From Desmospora activa DSM 45169 (GTDB lineage Bacteria; Bacillota; Bacilli; Thermoactinomycetales; DSM-45169), in assembly GCF_003046315.1 (NCBI RefSeq), contig NZ_PZZP01000001.1:1674001-1738000 (forward strand): 64,000 nucleotides of DNA, in the 5' to 3' direction. Shown piece after piece: positions 27,392-35,270 of this stretch. A program made the position numbers and the translations under genes. Below the pieces are notes generated by a model. It saw nothing but the letters and a program-made list of their open reading frames with translations, was not told where the DNA came from and ran no database searches. Within the stretch, counting starts at the first letter, position 1. The number at the start of each line of letters is the position of its first letter.

Positions 27392-27420
27392 AGTATACAA
27401 AAAAGAGAGCCTTTTTACAA
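27392..27420 (-). promoter_or_regulatory. SigmaA promoter of the fapR operon
   Basis: TTGTAA - 17 bases - TATACT on the minus strand. The -35 lies only eight bases from the stop of the broken APH-like gene. Confidence 0.8.
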
Positions 27421-27427
27421 GACCCCA

Positions 27428-27930
27428 TTATCTCTCTTCAAAAAACCGGATGTACCCTTTCTCAAAGTCCGGCTTTCGCGGGTTGTTTTGAAGATTCTCG
27501 ATCATATCATACAAGCCATAAATTTTGTCGTACATTTGACTTCTATCATACAAATCGCGATCTTTTGCGCCGTATGCCTCCAATACCGCACACCGAAATC
27601 CTTCCGGATAATAACACATATACATGAAATCCAAGGCAGGGTCTTCCATGCCCGCTTCCCCGAAATCGATAACCCCTAGACGACCGGTTCTTTCATCCCA
27701 AAAAATAAAATTGCTTCTGTCCGCTTGCCTAATCTGCGAATGAGTTCCTGCCTTACACCATACGCATCAACCTGTAATCCGTCGCGGAAGAAAGCGATCA
27801 CAATTTTTTTATCCAAAATCAAAACCTCTTTTTCGCAACCTGTGGTTATCAACTCATATTCCTGATAAGACAGTTCTCCCATTTCAGCTTTTACAAGATC
27901 CAGTTTTTGTTCTATTAACTGCTCCTTCAC
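27428..27930 (-). pseudogene. Aminoglycoside-phosphotransferase-like gene with internal deletion
   Basis: Two pieces of an APH/choline-kinase-fold protein lie in different frames. The 5' piece (27930 down to about 27720) has GTG with SD AGGAGGGGG and encodes an N-lobe (ELITTGCEKEVLILDKK ... RQELIRRLGKR). The 3' piece (about 27715 down to 27428) is open without its own start and encodes SNFIFWDERTGRLGVIDFGEAG, MEDPALDFMYM and the C-terminal helices. The IDFGEAG motif is the metal-binding loop. The middle, about 130 residues with the catalytic HGD..xxN loop, is missing. The region is more AT-rich than its neighbours. Substrate unknown. Confidence 0.75.
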
Positions 27931-27951
27931 AAATGCCCCCTCCTACGAAAA

Positions 27952-27974
27952 ACAAGGACCATAGTGGTCCTTGT
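27952..27974 (-). terminator. Terminator of yceD-rpmF
   Basis: Perfect stem ACAAGGACCA / TGGTCCTTGT followed by TTTTT on the minus strand, 12 bases after the rpmF stop. Confidence 0.9.
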
Positions 27975-27986
27975 CCCCATCGCCAC

Positions 27987-28160
27987 TCAGTCGTTGACGA
28001 CATCATTTCCTTTGTAGTAACCGCACTCTTTGCACACGCGATGGGAAAGCTTCATTTCCCCGCACTGCGGGCAACGTACCATACCCGGTACGGACAACTT
28101 AAAGTGCGTACGACGCTTGCGCTTGCGGGTTTTGGAAGTCCGACGAAAAGGTACTGCCAT
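27987..28160 (-). CDS. rpmF: 50S ribosomal protein L32
   Basis: L32 (57 residues), zinc-ribbon form: the basic N-terminus [19 protein letters not shown] is followed by CPQC (residues 30-33) and CKEC (43-46), so all four zinc ligands are kept. I use the ATG preceded by GGGGGTGAG, seven codons inside the longest frame. It follows yceD, the usual pairing. Confidence 0.97.
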   Translation of the reverse strand: MAVPFRRTSKTRKRKRRTHFKLSVPGMVRCPQCGEMKLSHRVCKECGYYKGNDVVND

Positions 28161-28309
28161 CTTTCTCACCCCCTTGATCAATCACTCTTCCCGTATTATC
28201 GTTCCTGCCAGTATACATCGGGAAAAATACGGGTGGGAGCGTTACCCCCAATGTTTTGCGGTTTTAGACCGCCCTCCGCTTGTCACGGGAATAGAATGCC
28301 TGACGGGAG

Positions 28310-28831
28310 TCAGTCCTGATTTTTAAAGAACTCCTGCAATTTTGCCATTCGGGGATCCACCCGCTCACGATCGCAATCACAGGATTCACGGTTGCGGTTG
28401 CTGCCGCATACCGAGCACAATCCCAAACAATCCGGTTGACAAACCGGTGCCAGCGGAAGCTCCAACAGCAATGCCTCGCGAATGAAAGGAGTCAAATCAG
28501 TCGGTTGGTCCGGCTGTACCAGCCGCACATCCTCCCCTTCTTCCTCCCATGCTTCCATTTGCTGTTCATCATCGGTGAAAGCCTGGAACCATTCCATCTC
28601 CAACGGTTGCGAAAATGGGGTGAGACAGCGAGAACAGTTCAGTTTCACCCTGGTATGCTGCTTCCCTTGGACTTGGTATAACCCTTTTTCTTTCCATGCC
28701 AGTATGTTCACCTGAAGCGGATCCAGAGATAGAAGGTCGGGGTTTTCTTTTTCCAAACCCTGCAGTGTTACTTCACCCTCTAGTTCCACCGGTCCCGTGC
28801 GCCGATTCAGCTCCCGGAATATCATCCTCAT
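28310..28831 (-). CDS. YceD/DUF177 family protein (YlbN)
   Basis: DUF177 proteins are coded next to rpmF in most bacteria and have been linked to 23S rRNA or ribosome accumulation. This one has 173 residues. It carries the conserved LNCSRCLTPFSQPLE (CxxC) and a second cluster CQPDCLGLCSVCGSN followed by CDC, giving a possible metal site. The C-terminus DPRMAKLQEFF is typical. Start at the ATG nine bases after GGGAG. It has a near-perfect promoter of its own. Confidence 0.93.
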   Translation of the reverse strand: MRMIFRELNRRTGPVELEGEVTLQGLEKENPDLLSLDPLQVNILAWKEKGLYQVQGKQHTRVKLNCSRCLTPFSQPLEMEWFQAFTDDEQQMEAWEEEGEDVRLVQPDQPTDLTPFIREALLLELPLAPVCQPDCLGLCSVCGSNRNRESCDCDRERVDPRMAKLQEFFKNQD

Positions 28832-28861
28832 AATCAACTACTCCCTTGTTCAAACAGGGTA

Positions 28862-28890
28862 ATTATATGTCATCAGAGAGGCACTGTCAA
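28862..28890 (-). promoter_or_regulatory. Consensus sigmaA promoter of yceD-rpmF
   Basis: TTGACA - 17 bases - TATAAT on the minus strand, the closest match to consensus in the window. The -10 ends 31 bases before the yceD start. Confidence 0.92.
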
Positions 28891-28927
28891 CGTTCTTTCC
28901 CTGTCAGGGGGTTGAATGCTGTTTTAC

Positions 28928-29986
28928 TCAAGAAGTTTTTTGTGCTCCTCTCTGCTGATCAAGATATTGAACCGCTTCATTCAAGGTATGAACGGGGACA
29001 ATCGCCATATCGCTTCCCAACTCTTTAGCGGTGGCTTTCGCTTTTTTTTCATTGGAATCCTGCGGCTCTACATCAGCCGGTACAAAGAAAATATCTGCGT
29101 GTTCCCGTTCGGCAGCCAGTATTTTATGCTGAATTCCGCCGATCTGACCCACATCCCCGTCGGGGGAGATGGTACCGGTCCCAGCCACCTGCAGTCCATT
29201 GGTCAAATCACGATCACCTAATTGATTCAAAATTTCTAGTGAGAACATTAAACCGGCAGATGGACCGCCAATTTTATCCGCTTGTATGGAAACCTTCGGA
29301 TCAGTCTCCACTTTTCGCAATGTGACCGGTTCAATCCCGATGCCAGGACGATCTTCTCCACCGGATGCTGCCAGGGAAGCGAGTGTAAGTGTGGTCTCTT
29401 CTTTGTCACCGTTACGATTAAAAAGCAGCTGCACCTGTTCACCCGGCTTTTTTTCACTTAGATAAGTCAACAAATCTTCAGCTTGCCCAATCTTGTGATC
29501 ATCCACTTGTTGGATGATATCTCCTTCCTTCAATGCCTCGGCGGCAGGCATTCCACTCAACACACGAAACACCTCCACCCCCAGCAATCGCTCTTCGGCC
29601 GGTCGCCCCGCTTGGCGAAAAGCAGCCAAAACAGCATTTTGCTGAGATTGTCGCATCACCTCTTCCTGCATATATTGATAGTGCTCTGGATCCTCCCCTT
29701 GCCCCAACACATCCTCTTTCGGCACCAGATCCATCCAGGAATCCACATGTGCCAACAGATAACCGATCACATTTCCTTCTCTCATCGATACTGTCGTCAT
29801 ATAAAAGGTTCCTTTTTCCACATTGGAAGTGTCCTCCATCTGCACCATCGGCCTCACTTCCAATGCCGACCCCGGTTGAACGATATAATAGGGCACCGGT
29901 ACCATAAACAGGATCACAAAAGCGATCGCCATCGCAATCCCACCTCTAAACCACGAACGCCAACCCCTGTTCACTTGCCGTACCAC
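28928..29986 (-). CDS. PDZ-domain Lon-like protease (YlbL)
   Basis: A 352-residue membrane-anchored serine protease. An N-terminal TM helix (about 16-34) is followed by a central PDZ domain (about 130-205, with AAEALKEGDIIQQVDDHKI). A C-terminal Lon-type domain has the catalytic Ser in GGPSAGLMFSLEI and Lys in GGIQHKILAA. In B. subtilis YlbL helps degrade the cell-division inhibitor YneA after DNA damage. The start is GTG directly after the ylbK stop with SD GGAGG, so the two are coupled. Confidence 0.93.
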   Translation of the reverse strand: MVRQVNRGWRSWFRGGIAMAIAFVILFMVPVPYYIVQPGSALEVRPMVQMEDTSNVEKGTFYMTTVSMREGNVIGYLLAHVDSWMDLVPKEDVLGQGEDPEHYQYMQEEVMRQSQQNAVLAAFRQAGRPAEERLLGVEVFRVLSGMPAAEALKEGDIIQQVDDHKIGQAEDLLTYLSEKKPGEQVQLLFNRNGDKEETTLTLASLAASGGEDRPGIGIEPVTLRKVETDPKVSIQADKIGGPSAGLMFSLEILNQLGDRDLTNGLQVAGTGTISPDGDVGQIGGIQHKILAAEREHADIFFVPADVEPQDSNEKKAKATAKELGSDMAIVPVHTLNEAVQYLDQQRGAQKTS

Positions 29987-30772
29987 TTATCGGACACCTC
30001 CCCACTCTCCGATCAGATTTCGGATCGAGTCAAGCTGCGCTCTCGCCGCCTCTTCCCCCCGCCGAATACATTCATCCACATCCGTAAATGCCGTCGGACT
30101 GATCTCCTCCAAATCAGGGTGAATCAATACATTTGCTGCCACCGAACGATGATTTAGAATTTCCCGCTCCATTACACTCAATGTCTGAGCGATCACATCA
30201 AAATACGTATCAATCCGGACCTGGGGGCTATCTGGGACCACATCGACGGCAATAATCACATCGGCACCCATCTGTTTGAGCACCTGGATCGGAATCCGGT
30301 CAATCACCCCTCCATCCACTAGCGTACGCCCTTTCCACTCCACTGGCTCAAATATTCCCGGAATCGAGATACTGGCCCTTACTGCTAAATCTGCCGGTCC
30401 ATTGCGGAAAACCACCTGTTCTCCCTTTACCAAATCCGTCGCCACCACGGCGATCGGAATCGGGAAATCCTCCAAGTTCTTCCCATGAGTCAACAATCGA
30501 ATTAATTCTTTTACTTTTTTCCCTATGACAAATCCCCGTTTGGGTACCGTCAGATCGAGCCAACGATTACGTGGGAGATGGATCGCCAACTGTTCCACCA
30601 TATCCAAGGGTAATTCGTTGGCAAAAAGCACGCCAACCAGACTACCCATACTGCTGCCCGCAACAAAATCAACAGAGATATTCTCCTGTTGCAAAACTTT
30701 GAGCACCCCGATATGGGCCAATCCCCTCGCACCACCGGATCCTAATGCTAACCCCACTTTGGGCTTTGCCAA
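29987..30772 (-). CDS. Patatin-like phospholipase (YlbK)
   Basis: A 261-residue patatin-fold serine hydrolase. Visible are the oxyanion loop GSGGARG (11-17), the nucleophile elbow GSSMG (Ser about 41) and the catalytic Asp in VDGGV. It lacks a signal peptide, so it acts in the cytoplasm or at the membrane face. The natural substrate is unknown; the RssA/YlbK group has no settled function. The start is TTG with SD AAGGGAGGG. It forms a unit with ylbL and is divergent from ylbJ. Confidence 0.92.
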   Translation of the reverse strand: MAKPKVGLALGSGGARGLAHIGVLKVLQQENISVDFVAGSSMGSLVGVLFANELPLDMVEQLAIHLPRNRWLDLTVPKRGFVIGKKVKELIRLLTHGKNLEDFPIPIAVVATDLVKGEQVVFRNGPADLAVRASISIPGIFEPVEWKGRTLVDGGVIDRIPIQVLKQMGADVIIAVDVVPDSPQVRIDTYFDVIAQTLSVMEREILNHRSVAANVLIHPDLEEISPTAFTDVDECIRRGEEAARAQLDSIRNLIGEWGGVR

Positions 30773-30813
30773 AACTTTTCCCTCCCTTTCAGCTCAATTC
30801 CGGTTTATCAGGT

Positions 30814-30837
30814 GGACAGGGGGTCTAATTTGTCCAT
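30814..30837. promoter_or_regulatory. Inverted repeat in the ylbK-ylbJ divergent region
   Basis: TGGACA and TGTCCA are separated by 12 bases midway between the two divergent starts. No convincing sigmaA or sigmaE promoter could be assigned around it. A binding site is possible but unproven. Confidence 0.3.
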
Positions 30838-30885
30838 TTCTGCGTAAACATGGTATCAACCATTTGAATGAACGGGAGGATTTCC

Positions 30886-32139
30886 ATGCGGCCGACAAAC
30901 CCCGCCCTCCAACCCCGCATCCGTTCCCTCTTGTTAGGGGCCGTTGCGCTGATTCTCGTCTTGTCACTCATTTTATACCCAGAACAAGCATTTCAAGCAT
31001 CACTCAAAGGGTTAAAAATATGGTGGGATGTTGTGTTCCCTGCTCTACTTCCCTTTTTTATCGCATCGGAGATTCTGATGGGATTTGGAGTGGTTCACTT
31101 CCTCGGCGTGTTGTTGGAGCCCCTGATGCGGCCCGTCTTTCGGGTCCCCGGTACTGGCGGTTTTGTTATGGCAATGGGATTAGCTTCTGGTTATCCGATC
31201 GGCGCCAAACTGACCACCCGTCTGCGGGAACAGCAGCTGATCACCCGTACCGAAGGGGAAAGGCTCGTCTCCTTCACCAACACCGCCGATCCCTTATTTA
31301 TGTTTGGTGCGGTGGCGGTCGGCTTTTTTCATGATGTCTCGTTGGGAATCGCCATCGCTGTTGCCCATTACATCTCAAGCCTGACAGTCGGGATTTTGAT
31401 GCGATTTCACGAGCCCAACGGTGAATCCACACCGATCGCACCGTCGGAAAAAACATTTTTTCTCATCCGGGCCTTCCGTGAAATGCATCGTGCCCGCATC
31501 AATGATGGACGCACCCTGGGACAACTGATGGGGGACGCCATCACATCCTCCATGAACACCATTATGTTGGTGGGCGGTTTTATCATCATGTTTTCCGTGA
31601 TTATCGCCGTCCTGGAATCCATCGGATTTTTAACATTTTTAGCCATGGGCATCGGTTGGATCTTGCACCTGTTGCACCTTCCTGCGCAAATGGCCCCAGC
31701 GGTTATCTCCGGCACCTTTGAAATCACGCTAGGTGCCCAGATTGCCAGCGAAGCGCCGAACAGTATCCATATGGCCTACAAAATTGCCATCGTGGGAGCG
31801 ATTACCGCATGGAGCGGCTTATCCGTTCATGCCCAAGTCGCCAGTCTGTTGAGCCGGACCGACATCCGCTATGGCCCTTACTGCATGGCCCGTCTAATGC
31901 ACGGATTGTTGGCGGGCTGGTTAACGCTTCTCACGTGGGAACCGATCAATCGTTATTGGTTCTCTTCCGATACCGTTGTTCCCGCTTTTCTGCAGCAATT
32001 GCCGCAAGCGAGCACATTTGCCCCCTGGGATGGGATCCGTTTAATCGCCATACTCGGTGCCTTGATTCTCGTTATACTCTTAACCATCTCTACTTTGATA
32101 CACCTGGTACAATCTCTGCGGCGAAATCAGGCCCCTTGA
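30886..32139 (+). CDS. ylbJ: Sporulation integral membrane protein YlbJ
   Basis: A polytopic membrane protein of 417 residues, with about eight to ten hydrophobic helices and two nucleoside-transporter Gate-like segments (ASGYPIGAKLTTRLR near the middle; FEITLGAQIASE later). YlbJ belongs to the SpoIIIAE/Gate family and in B. subtilis is made in the mother cell and needed for normal spores. I use the ATG seven bases after GGGAGGA. It is the only plus-strand gene of the ylb block. Confidence 0.9.
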   Translation: MRPTNPALQPRIRSLLLGAVALILVLSLILYPEQAFQASLKGLKIWWDVVFPALLPFFIASEILMGFGVVHFLGVLLEPLMRPVFRVPGTGGFVMAMGLASGYPIGAKLTTRLREQQLITRTEGERLVSFTNTADPLFMFGAVAVGFFHDVSLGIAIAVAHYISSLTVGILMRFHEPNGESTPIAPSEKTFFLIRAFREMHRARINDGRTLGQLMGDAITSSMNTIMLVGGFIIMFSVIIAVLESIGFLTFLAMGIGWILHLLHLPAQMAPAVISGTFEITLGAQIASEAPNSIHMAYKIAIVGAITAWSGLSVHAQVASLLSRTDIRYGPYCMARLMHGLLAGWLTLLTWEPINRYWFSSDTVVPAFLQQLPQASTFAPWDGIRLIAILGALILVILLTISTLIHLVQSLRRNQAP

Positions 32140-32193
32140 TCCATCTTGGTCGCTAACAATACGAAATAACCCCGAAAGGAAGACAAAAATTAT

Positions 32194-32679
32194 TTACTCG
32201 CCGGTTCCATACTTCCTTTTTAAGGCATCCTCCACCACTACTGGCACGAGGCCGTTGATATCACCGCCGTATTGCGCCACTTCCTTGACGATACTTGAGC
32301 TTAAAAACGAATACTGGTTGTTGGTCATCATAAATAACGTCTCAACCTCTCCATCCAATTGCCGCATCATCGAGGCAAACTGGAGCTCATACTCAAAATC
32401 CGTCACCGCCCGCAAGCCTCGAATTATCACATTTGCCTGCCGCTTATGTACATAACGGGCCAACAATCCCTCAAAGCTATCCACTTCCACATTGTTCAAA
32501 TCGGCGGTTACCGTCCGAATCAACTGTTTGCGTTCCTCAATCGTAAACAGCGGCTGCTTTTTCGCATTATGGAGAACGGCTACCACTAACTGATCAAAAA
32601 CGCGTGCGCCTCTATGGATAATATCGATATGGCCATTGGTAATCGGATCGAAACTACCAGGGTAAACAGCCAATTTCAC
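32194..32679 (-). CDS. coaD: Phosphopantetheine adenylyltransferase
   Basis: CoaD makes dephospho-CoA from phosphopantetheine and ATP, the penultimate CoA step. The nucleotidyltransferase motif [14 protein letters not shown] (residues 8-21) contains the TxGH, and [13 protein letters not shown] carries the ISSS-like C-terminal motif. Length is 161 residues. It is five bases after rsmD, as in B. subtilis (ylbH-coaD). coaBC of the same pathway is at the other end of the window. Confidence 0.97.
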   Translation of the reverse strand: MKLAVYPGSFDPITNGHIDIIHRGARVFDQLVVAVLHNAKKQPLFTIEERKQLIRTVTADLNNVEVDSFEGLLARYVHKRQANVIIRGLRAVTDFEYELQFASMMRQLDGEVETLFMMTNNQYSFLSSSIVKEVAQYGGDINGLVPVVVEDALKRKYGTGE

Positions 32680-32684
32680 GGTTT

Positions 32685-33257
32685 TTACACCTCCCCATCA
32701 CCATGATTTCCCAAACGATACAAATCAACCACCGTATCGCCAAATTCCAAGGAGCGAACGTTGTTGAGATTGCCATAGGAAGACAGCAGAGGGGTGTCAG
32801 CGGCATGTTCAGCCACTACTGTTCCGGATGGCTCCAGCAATCCGGACTCCCCGATTCGTTGTAACACTTCCGCCAAGATCGGTTCCCGGTACGGTGGATC
32901 TAAAAAAATATATTGAAAAACCAACTCTCGTTTGCTCAAGCTGCGCAAGGCTGCCCGAGCATCTCGACGATATACCTCGGCCTGACTTTCAAAACCGGTC
33001 TCGCGTAAATTTTCATGTATGGTCCGCACACTACTTCCGCTTTGATCGATAAATACAACTCGATCAACGCCACGACTTAATGCTTCTACCCCCAATGAAC
33101 CGGAGCCGGCAAACAAATCCAAGGCCCACCCCCCGTCAAAATAGGGGCCGATTACCTGAAAAACCGACTCTTTCACCCGGTCTGTCGTTGGGCGGACTTG
33201 AAGTCCTGACACCGTTTTTAACCGTTTTCCTTTTCCTTTTCCGGCAATAATCCGCAT
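32685..33257 (-). CDS. rsmD: 16S rRNA (guanine966-N2)-methyltransferase
   Basis: RsmD methylates G966 of 16S rRNA with SAM. The N-terminal [28 protein letters not shown]-binding [18 protein letters not shown] and catalytic FLDPPY are canonical; 190 residues from the chosen ATG. A start two codons upstream or the longer frame cannot be excluded. It pairs with coaD. Confidence 0.95.
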   Translation of the reverse strand: MRIIAGKGKGKRLKTVSGLQVRPTTDRVKESVFQVIGPYFDGGWALDLFAGSGSLGVEALSRGVDRVVFIDQSGSSVRTIHENLRETGFESQAEVYRRDARAALRSLSKRELVFQYIFLDPPYREPILAEVLQRIGESGLLEPSGTVVAEHAADTPLLSSYGNLNNVRSLEFGDTVVDLYRLGNHGDGEV

Positions 33258-33409
33258 CTTCATCCCCCAGCCTATACTCGTCAATGGAACGTTTTTATCC
33301 TACCACAAAGCCTTGACTCACGGAAATAAAGCAAAACTTCTAGCACGATCGTTTTTCTCAATCCCACATGATTAAAAAAAGCGATCGTTAGATGTATAAC
33401 ATTCTCTAT

Positions 33410-33566
33410 AGAGGAAAAGATAGGGATGACGGCATCGCGAGATGCTGTCGCACTGCGGAGAAGACTTACGTTTCCCCATAAGCTCTTCCTCCGGTTTCTC
33501 CTCTCCCATTCAGTGTTCGCCGCAGGGCGAGCACCATTGACCCGCAAGCGTTGCGGGTTTTTTTTG
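33410..33566 (+). ncRNA. Candidate structured RNA with its own terminator
   Basis: Between rsmD and the next gene, no plus-strand protein frame is plausible, yet the plus strand folds well. P1 is AGAGGAAA (33410-33417) with TTTCTCCTCT (33495-33504). It encloses P2, nine pairs closed by a GCGA tetraloop (33428-33449), and P3 (33456-33463 with 33485-33493). After this three-way junction come an eight-pair hairpin (33514-33533) and a perfect terminator with eight T residues. P2 and the later hairpin each use a G-U pair. Two pyrimidine-rich stretches resemble anti-SD. Upstream TATAAC (33395-33400) lacks a good -35. I match it to no known RNA family. Confidence 0.5.
33541..33565 (+). terminator. 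Terminator of the candidate RNA
   Basis: Perfect stem CCCGCAA / TTGCGGG with a three-base loop and eight T residues on the plus strand. No plus-strand protein gene precedes it for 1.4 kb. Confidence 0.88.
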
Positions 33567-33570
33567 TTTA

Positions 33571-33606
33571 AAAAACAGATCCTGAGGGTATGATTCCCTC
33601 AGGATC
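33571..33606 (-). terminator. Terminator of the 214-residue gene
   Basis: Perfect eleven-pair stem GATCCTGAGGG / CCCTCAGGATC, followed on the minus strand by TG and five or six T residues. It faces the plus-strand terminator next to it, so the two transcripts converge here. Confidence 0.88.
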
Positions 33607-33619
33607 CTTCTATTTCCAA

Positions 33620-34264
33620 TTAGCGATTTCTTCGACGTCTTCTCGCTCCCAATCTTCGGGACCGACGACCTTTGACACGGGCGCGAGGGCTTTCCACCGT
33701 TTCCAACTCATCGTATAAAGATGGAAGGTCTTCCCATCCACGATCCGGGTTGGATTTACCTGCCTCACGACGATCATTCCACTCCGTCTCTTGACGGGGT
33801 TGCTGGGGTTCTGTCCGAGGTTGTTGAAATTCTGTCCGGGGTTGTTGGGGTTCTGTCCGTCGATAGGGGGAAATATCTGCCCTAGGTCTTGCTTGTTCCC
33901 ACGGTGGTGTTCTCCGCCGTTGCTCACCTTCAGGCGGTAACTCCCACGGCAGCGGCTCATCCAACCACGCATCGGGATAATATTCGTAACTCAAACTTTC
34001 CCCTCTACCGCGGTCTCCTTCTCTTGCCGGAGCATTGCGGGGATTTTGTTGACCCTCATGACTTTGCGGGGGTGTTTCCCCCCACCCCAAAAACCCAAAG
34101 ATCCCTGGACCTTCCGCAGGTGGTGTCTGACTCGGTTGACCCGTGTTTCTTTTCCCTTCATTCTCCTCAGGGAGAGAGGCGGGATTCGGGTTATTCTGTA
34201 CCCATTCCCACCGGTTATCTAACTCTTCCCTGGAGTTGCGCCGGTTGTTCGGACGGTTTTTCAT
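33620..34264 (-). CDS. Hypothetical disordered Arg/Pro/Gln-rich protein
   Basis: A 214-residue protein with no recognisable fold. It starts with Asn/Arg-rich sequence and has one short hydrophobic patch (GIFGFLGWG, about 54-62). It then carries a tandem repeat of eight residues of type RTEPQQP-R (about residues 135-160) and ends in a strongly basic tail (RRSRRLGARRRRRNR). No signal peptide or cysteine pattern is seen. SD GGGAGGAAG and a strong terminator support expression. The composition suits an RNA-, DNA- or spore-coat-associated protein, but this is inference only. Confidence 0.75.
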   Translation of the reverse strand: MKNRPNNRRNSREELDNRWEWVQNNPNPASLPEENEGKRNTGQPSQTPPAEGPGIFGFLGWGETPPQSHEGQQNPRNAPAREGDRGRGESLSYEYYPDAWLDEPLPWELPPEGEQRRRTPPWEQARPRADISPYRRTEPQQPRTEFQQPRTEPQQPRQETEWNDRREAGKSNPDRGWEDLPSLYDELETVESPRARVKGRRSRRLGARRRRRNR

Positions 34265-34381
34265 GGAGTACTTCCTCCCTTCAAAAGGGCTTAACTGCCT
34301 GGGTTGCAGTACATTACACCATATGCCCCGGTCGTTTCACCCGTCTGCGTCATTTGCCTAGAAAGAAGAACCCAATTTGAC

Positions 34382-34693
34382 TTATGGCACCATTCGCTTT
34401 AACATTAGCGATTCAGTAGGAGACATCACCCCTTCTGCTACCAAGTGATCCAACATACGGTATGACAACTCTCGTCGCCGGGGATGGAGCTTTAATTTTT
34501 CCATTTCATGAGAGGAGAACAGTCGGTCCATCCGCCCCTCCAGAAACTTGACTAAGCCCCAGGTCCCACGGAGTCGTCGCACTTTTTTCGCCTCCGCAAC
34601 CGTCTGTTCAATCAAAGTGGTTGTAATGGCTTGCCGTCCGAGTGATCGATTAACCGTTTGTGCCAGTTCACGGTATAGGTTTGGGTTGCCCAT
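34382..34693 (-). CDS. Hypothetical protein, 103 residues
   Basis: A small, basic, helical protein (NLYRELAQTVNRSLG ... LEGRMDRLFSSHEMEKLKLHPRRREL, split). It has no membrane segment and no motif I can name. The ATG is preceded by AGAGGTGATC, 9-10 bases away, which I prefer over the longer frame. It is about 120 bases upstream of the 214-residue gene on the same strand and may share its transcript. Confidence 0.7.
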   Translation of the reverse strand: MGNPNLYRELAQTVNRSLGRQAITTTLIEQTVAEAKKVRRLRGTWGLVKFLEGRMDRLFSSHEMEKLKLHPRRRELSYRMLDHLVAEGVMSPTESLMLKRMVP

Positions 34694-35124
34694 AACAGGA
34701 TCACCTCTTTGATGTGGGCTCCTCCTATATTTATGCAAACATTTCCGCCGGGGAACGTTTTAAATGGGGTGAGGAACAAGAAAATACAAATCGATGAAGT
34801 GATTAACAAGCGGATCATGAAACAGTCGGCATTTTTTTCTACTCCAGCCATAGAAATTCCCATGTATGGACAGATTCCTTCATAAAATGACAAAAAATTT
34901 TATTAGATTATTCTTTTCTATGTATTTACAGCATTGTTCTTATTTGGTACATTAGAATTAGGCCAACTACCCACTTTTATGGGACACTGCCCAACTGGCA
35001 CCAACGAACCACCCTACATGAAAAAGATGAACACACCTCCTCCTGTTCGCGAACGGACAAGAACTGCGGTTGGCTCGGAAACGGCGCAACTGTCCATAAG
35101 CACGTCAGAAAGGGGGATACGAAC
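34694..35124. other. Gap without a confident gene
   Basis: This AT-rich stretch holds only weak frames. A 75-codon plus-strand frame (34934-35161) lacks an SD and has unconvincing composition. A possible promoter ATGACA - 16 bases - TATTCT lies at 34887-34914 on the plus strand and could serve the small ORF at 35125. Otherwise I see nothing in it. Confidence 0.4.
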
Positions 35125-35247
35125 GTGGAGAGATGGATCTTGGTGTTCTCTGCGGTCGTAAGAATGGTGGAAGCCTTATTGCAGCTGTCCCAACGATATG
35201 GACAGCGCTATAAGAGAAAAAGCCGAAAAAAAAATCCCTACTTTTAG
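35125..35247 (+). CDS. Small ORF, 40 residues, hydrophobic-basic
   Basis: The frame starts with GTG, has SD AAAGGGGG eight bases upstream and ends at TAG. It encodes a hydrophobic N-terminal half (MERWILVFSAVVRMVEALL) and a very basic C-terminal half (QRYKRKSRKKNPYF). This resembles a small membrane-associated peptide. A rho-independent terminator follows 24 bases later. No homologue is known to me; type I toxins and small sporulation peptides share this general shape, but nothing specific points to either. Confidence 0.5.
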   Translation: MERWILVFSAVVRMVEALLQLSQRYGQRYKRKSRKKNPYF

Positions 35248-35270
35248 GCAGCAGGGTTCACAGTTGTTTG

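Noticed and set aside
33281-33547. 88-residue minus-strand frame upstream of rsmD
   Set aside because: No SD and unlikely composition; it is the complement of the better supported structured plus-strand RNA.
34612-34893. 93-residue minus-strand frame with a hydrophobic stretch
   Set aside because: No SD, and it overlaps the start of the better supported 103-residue gene in another frame.
34934-35161. 75-residue plus-strand frame in the accessory gap
   Set aside because: No SD and no coherent hydrophobic or globular pattern; the overlapping 40-residue frame in another phase has an SD and a terminator.
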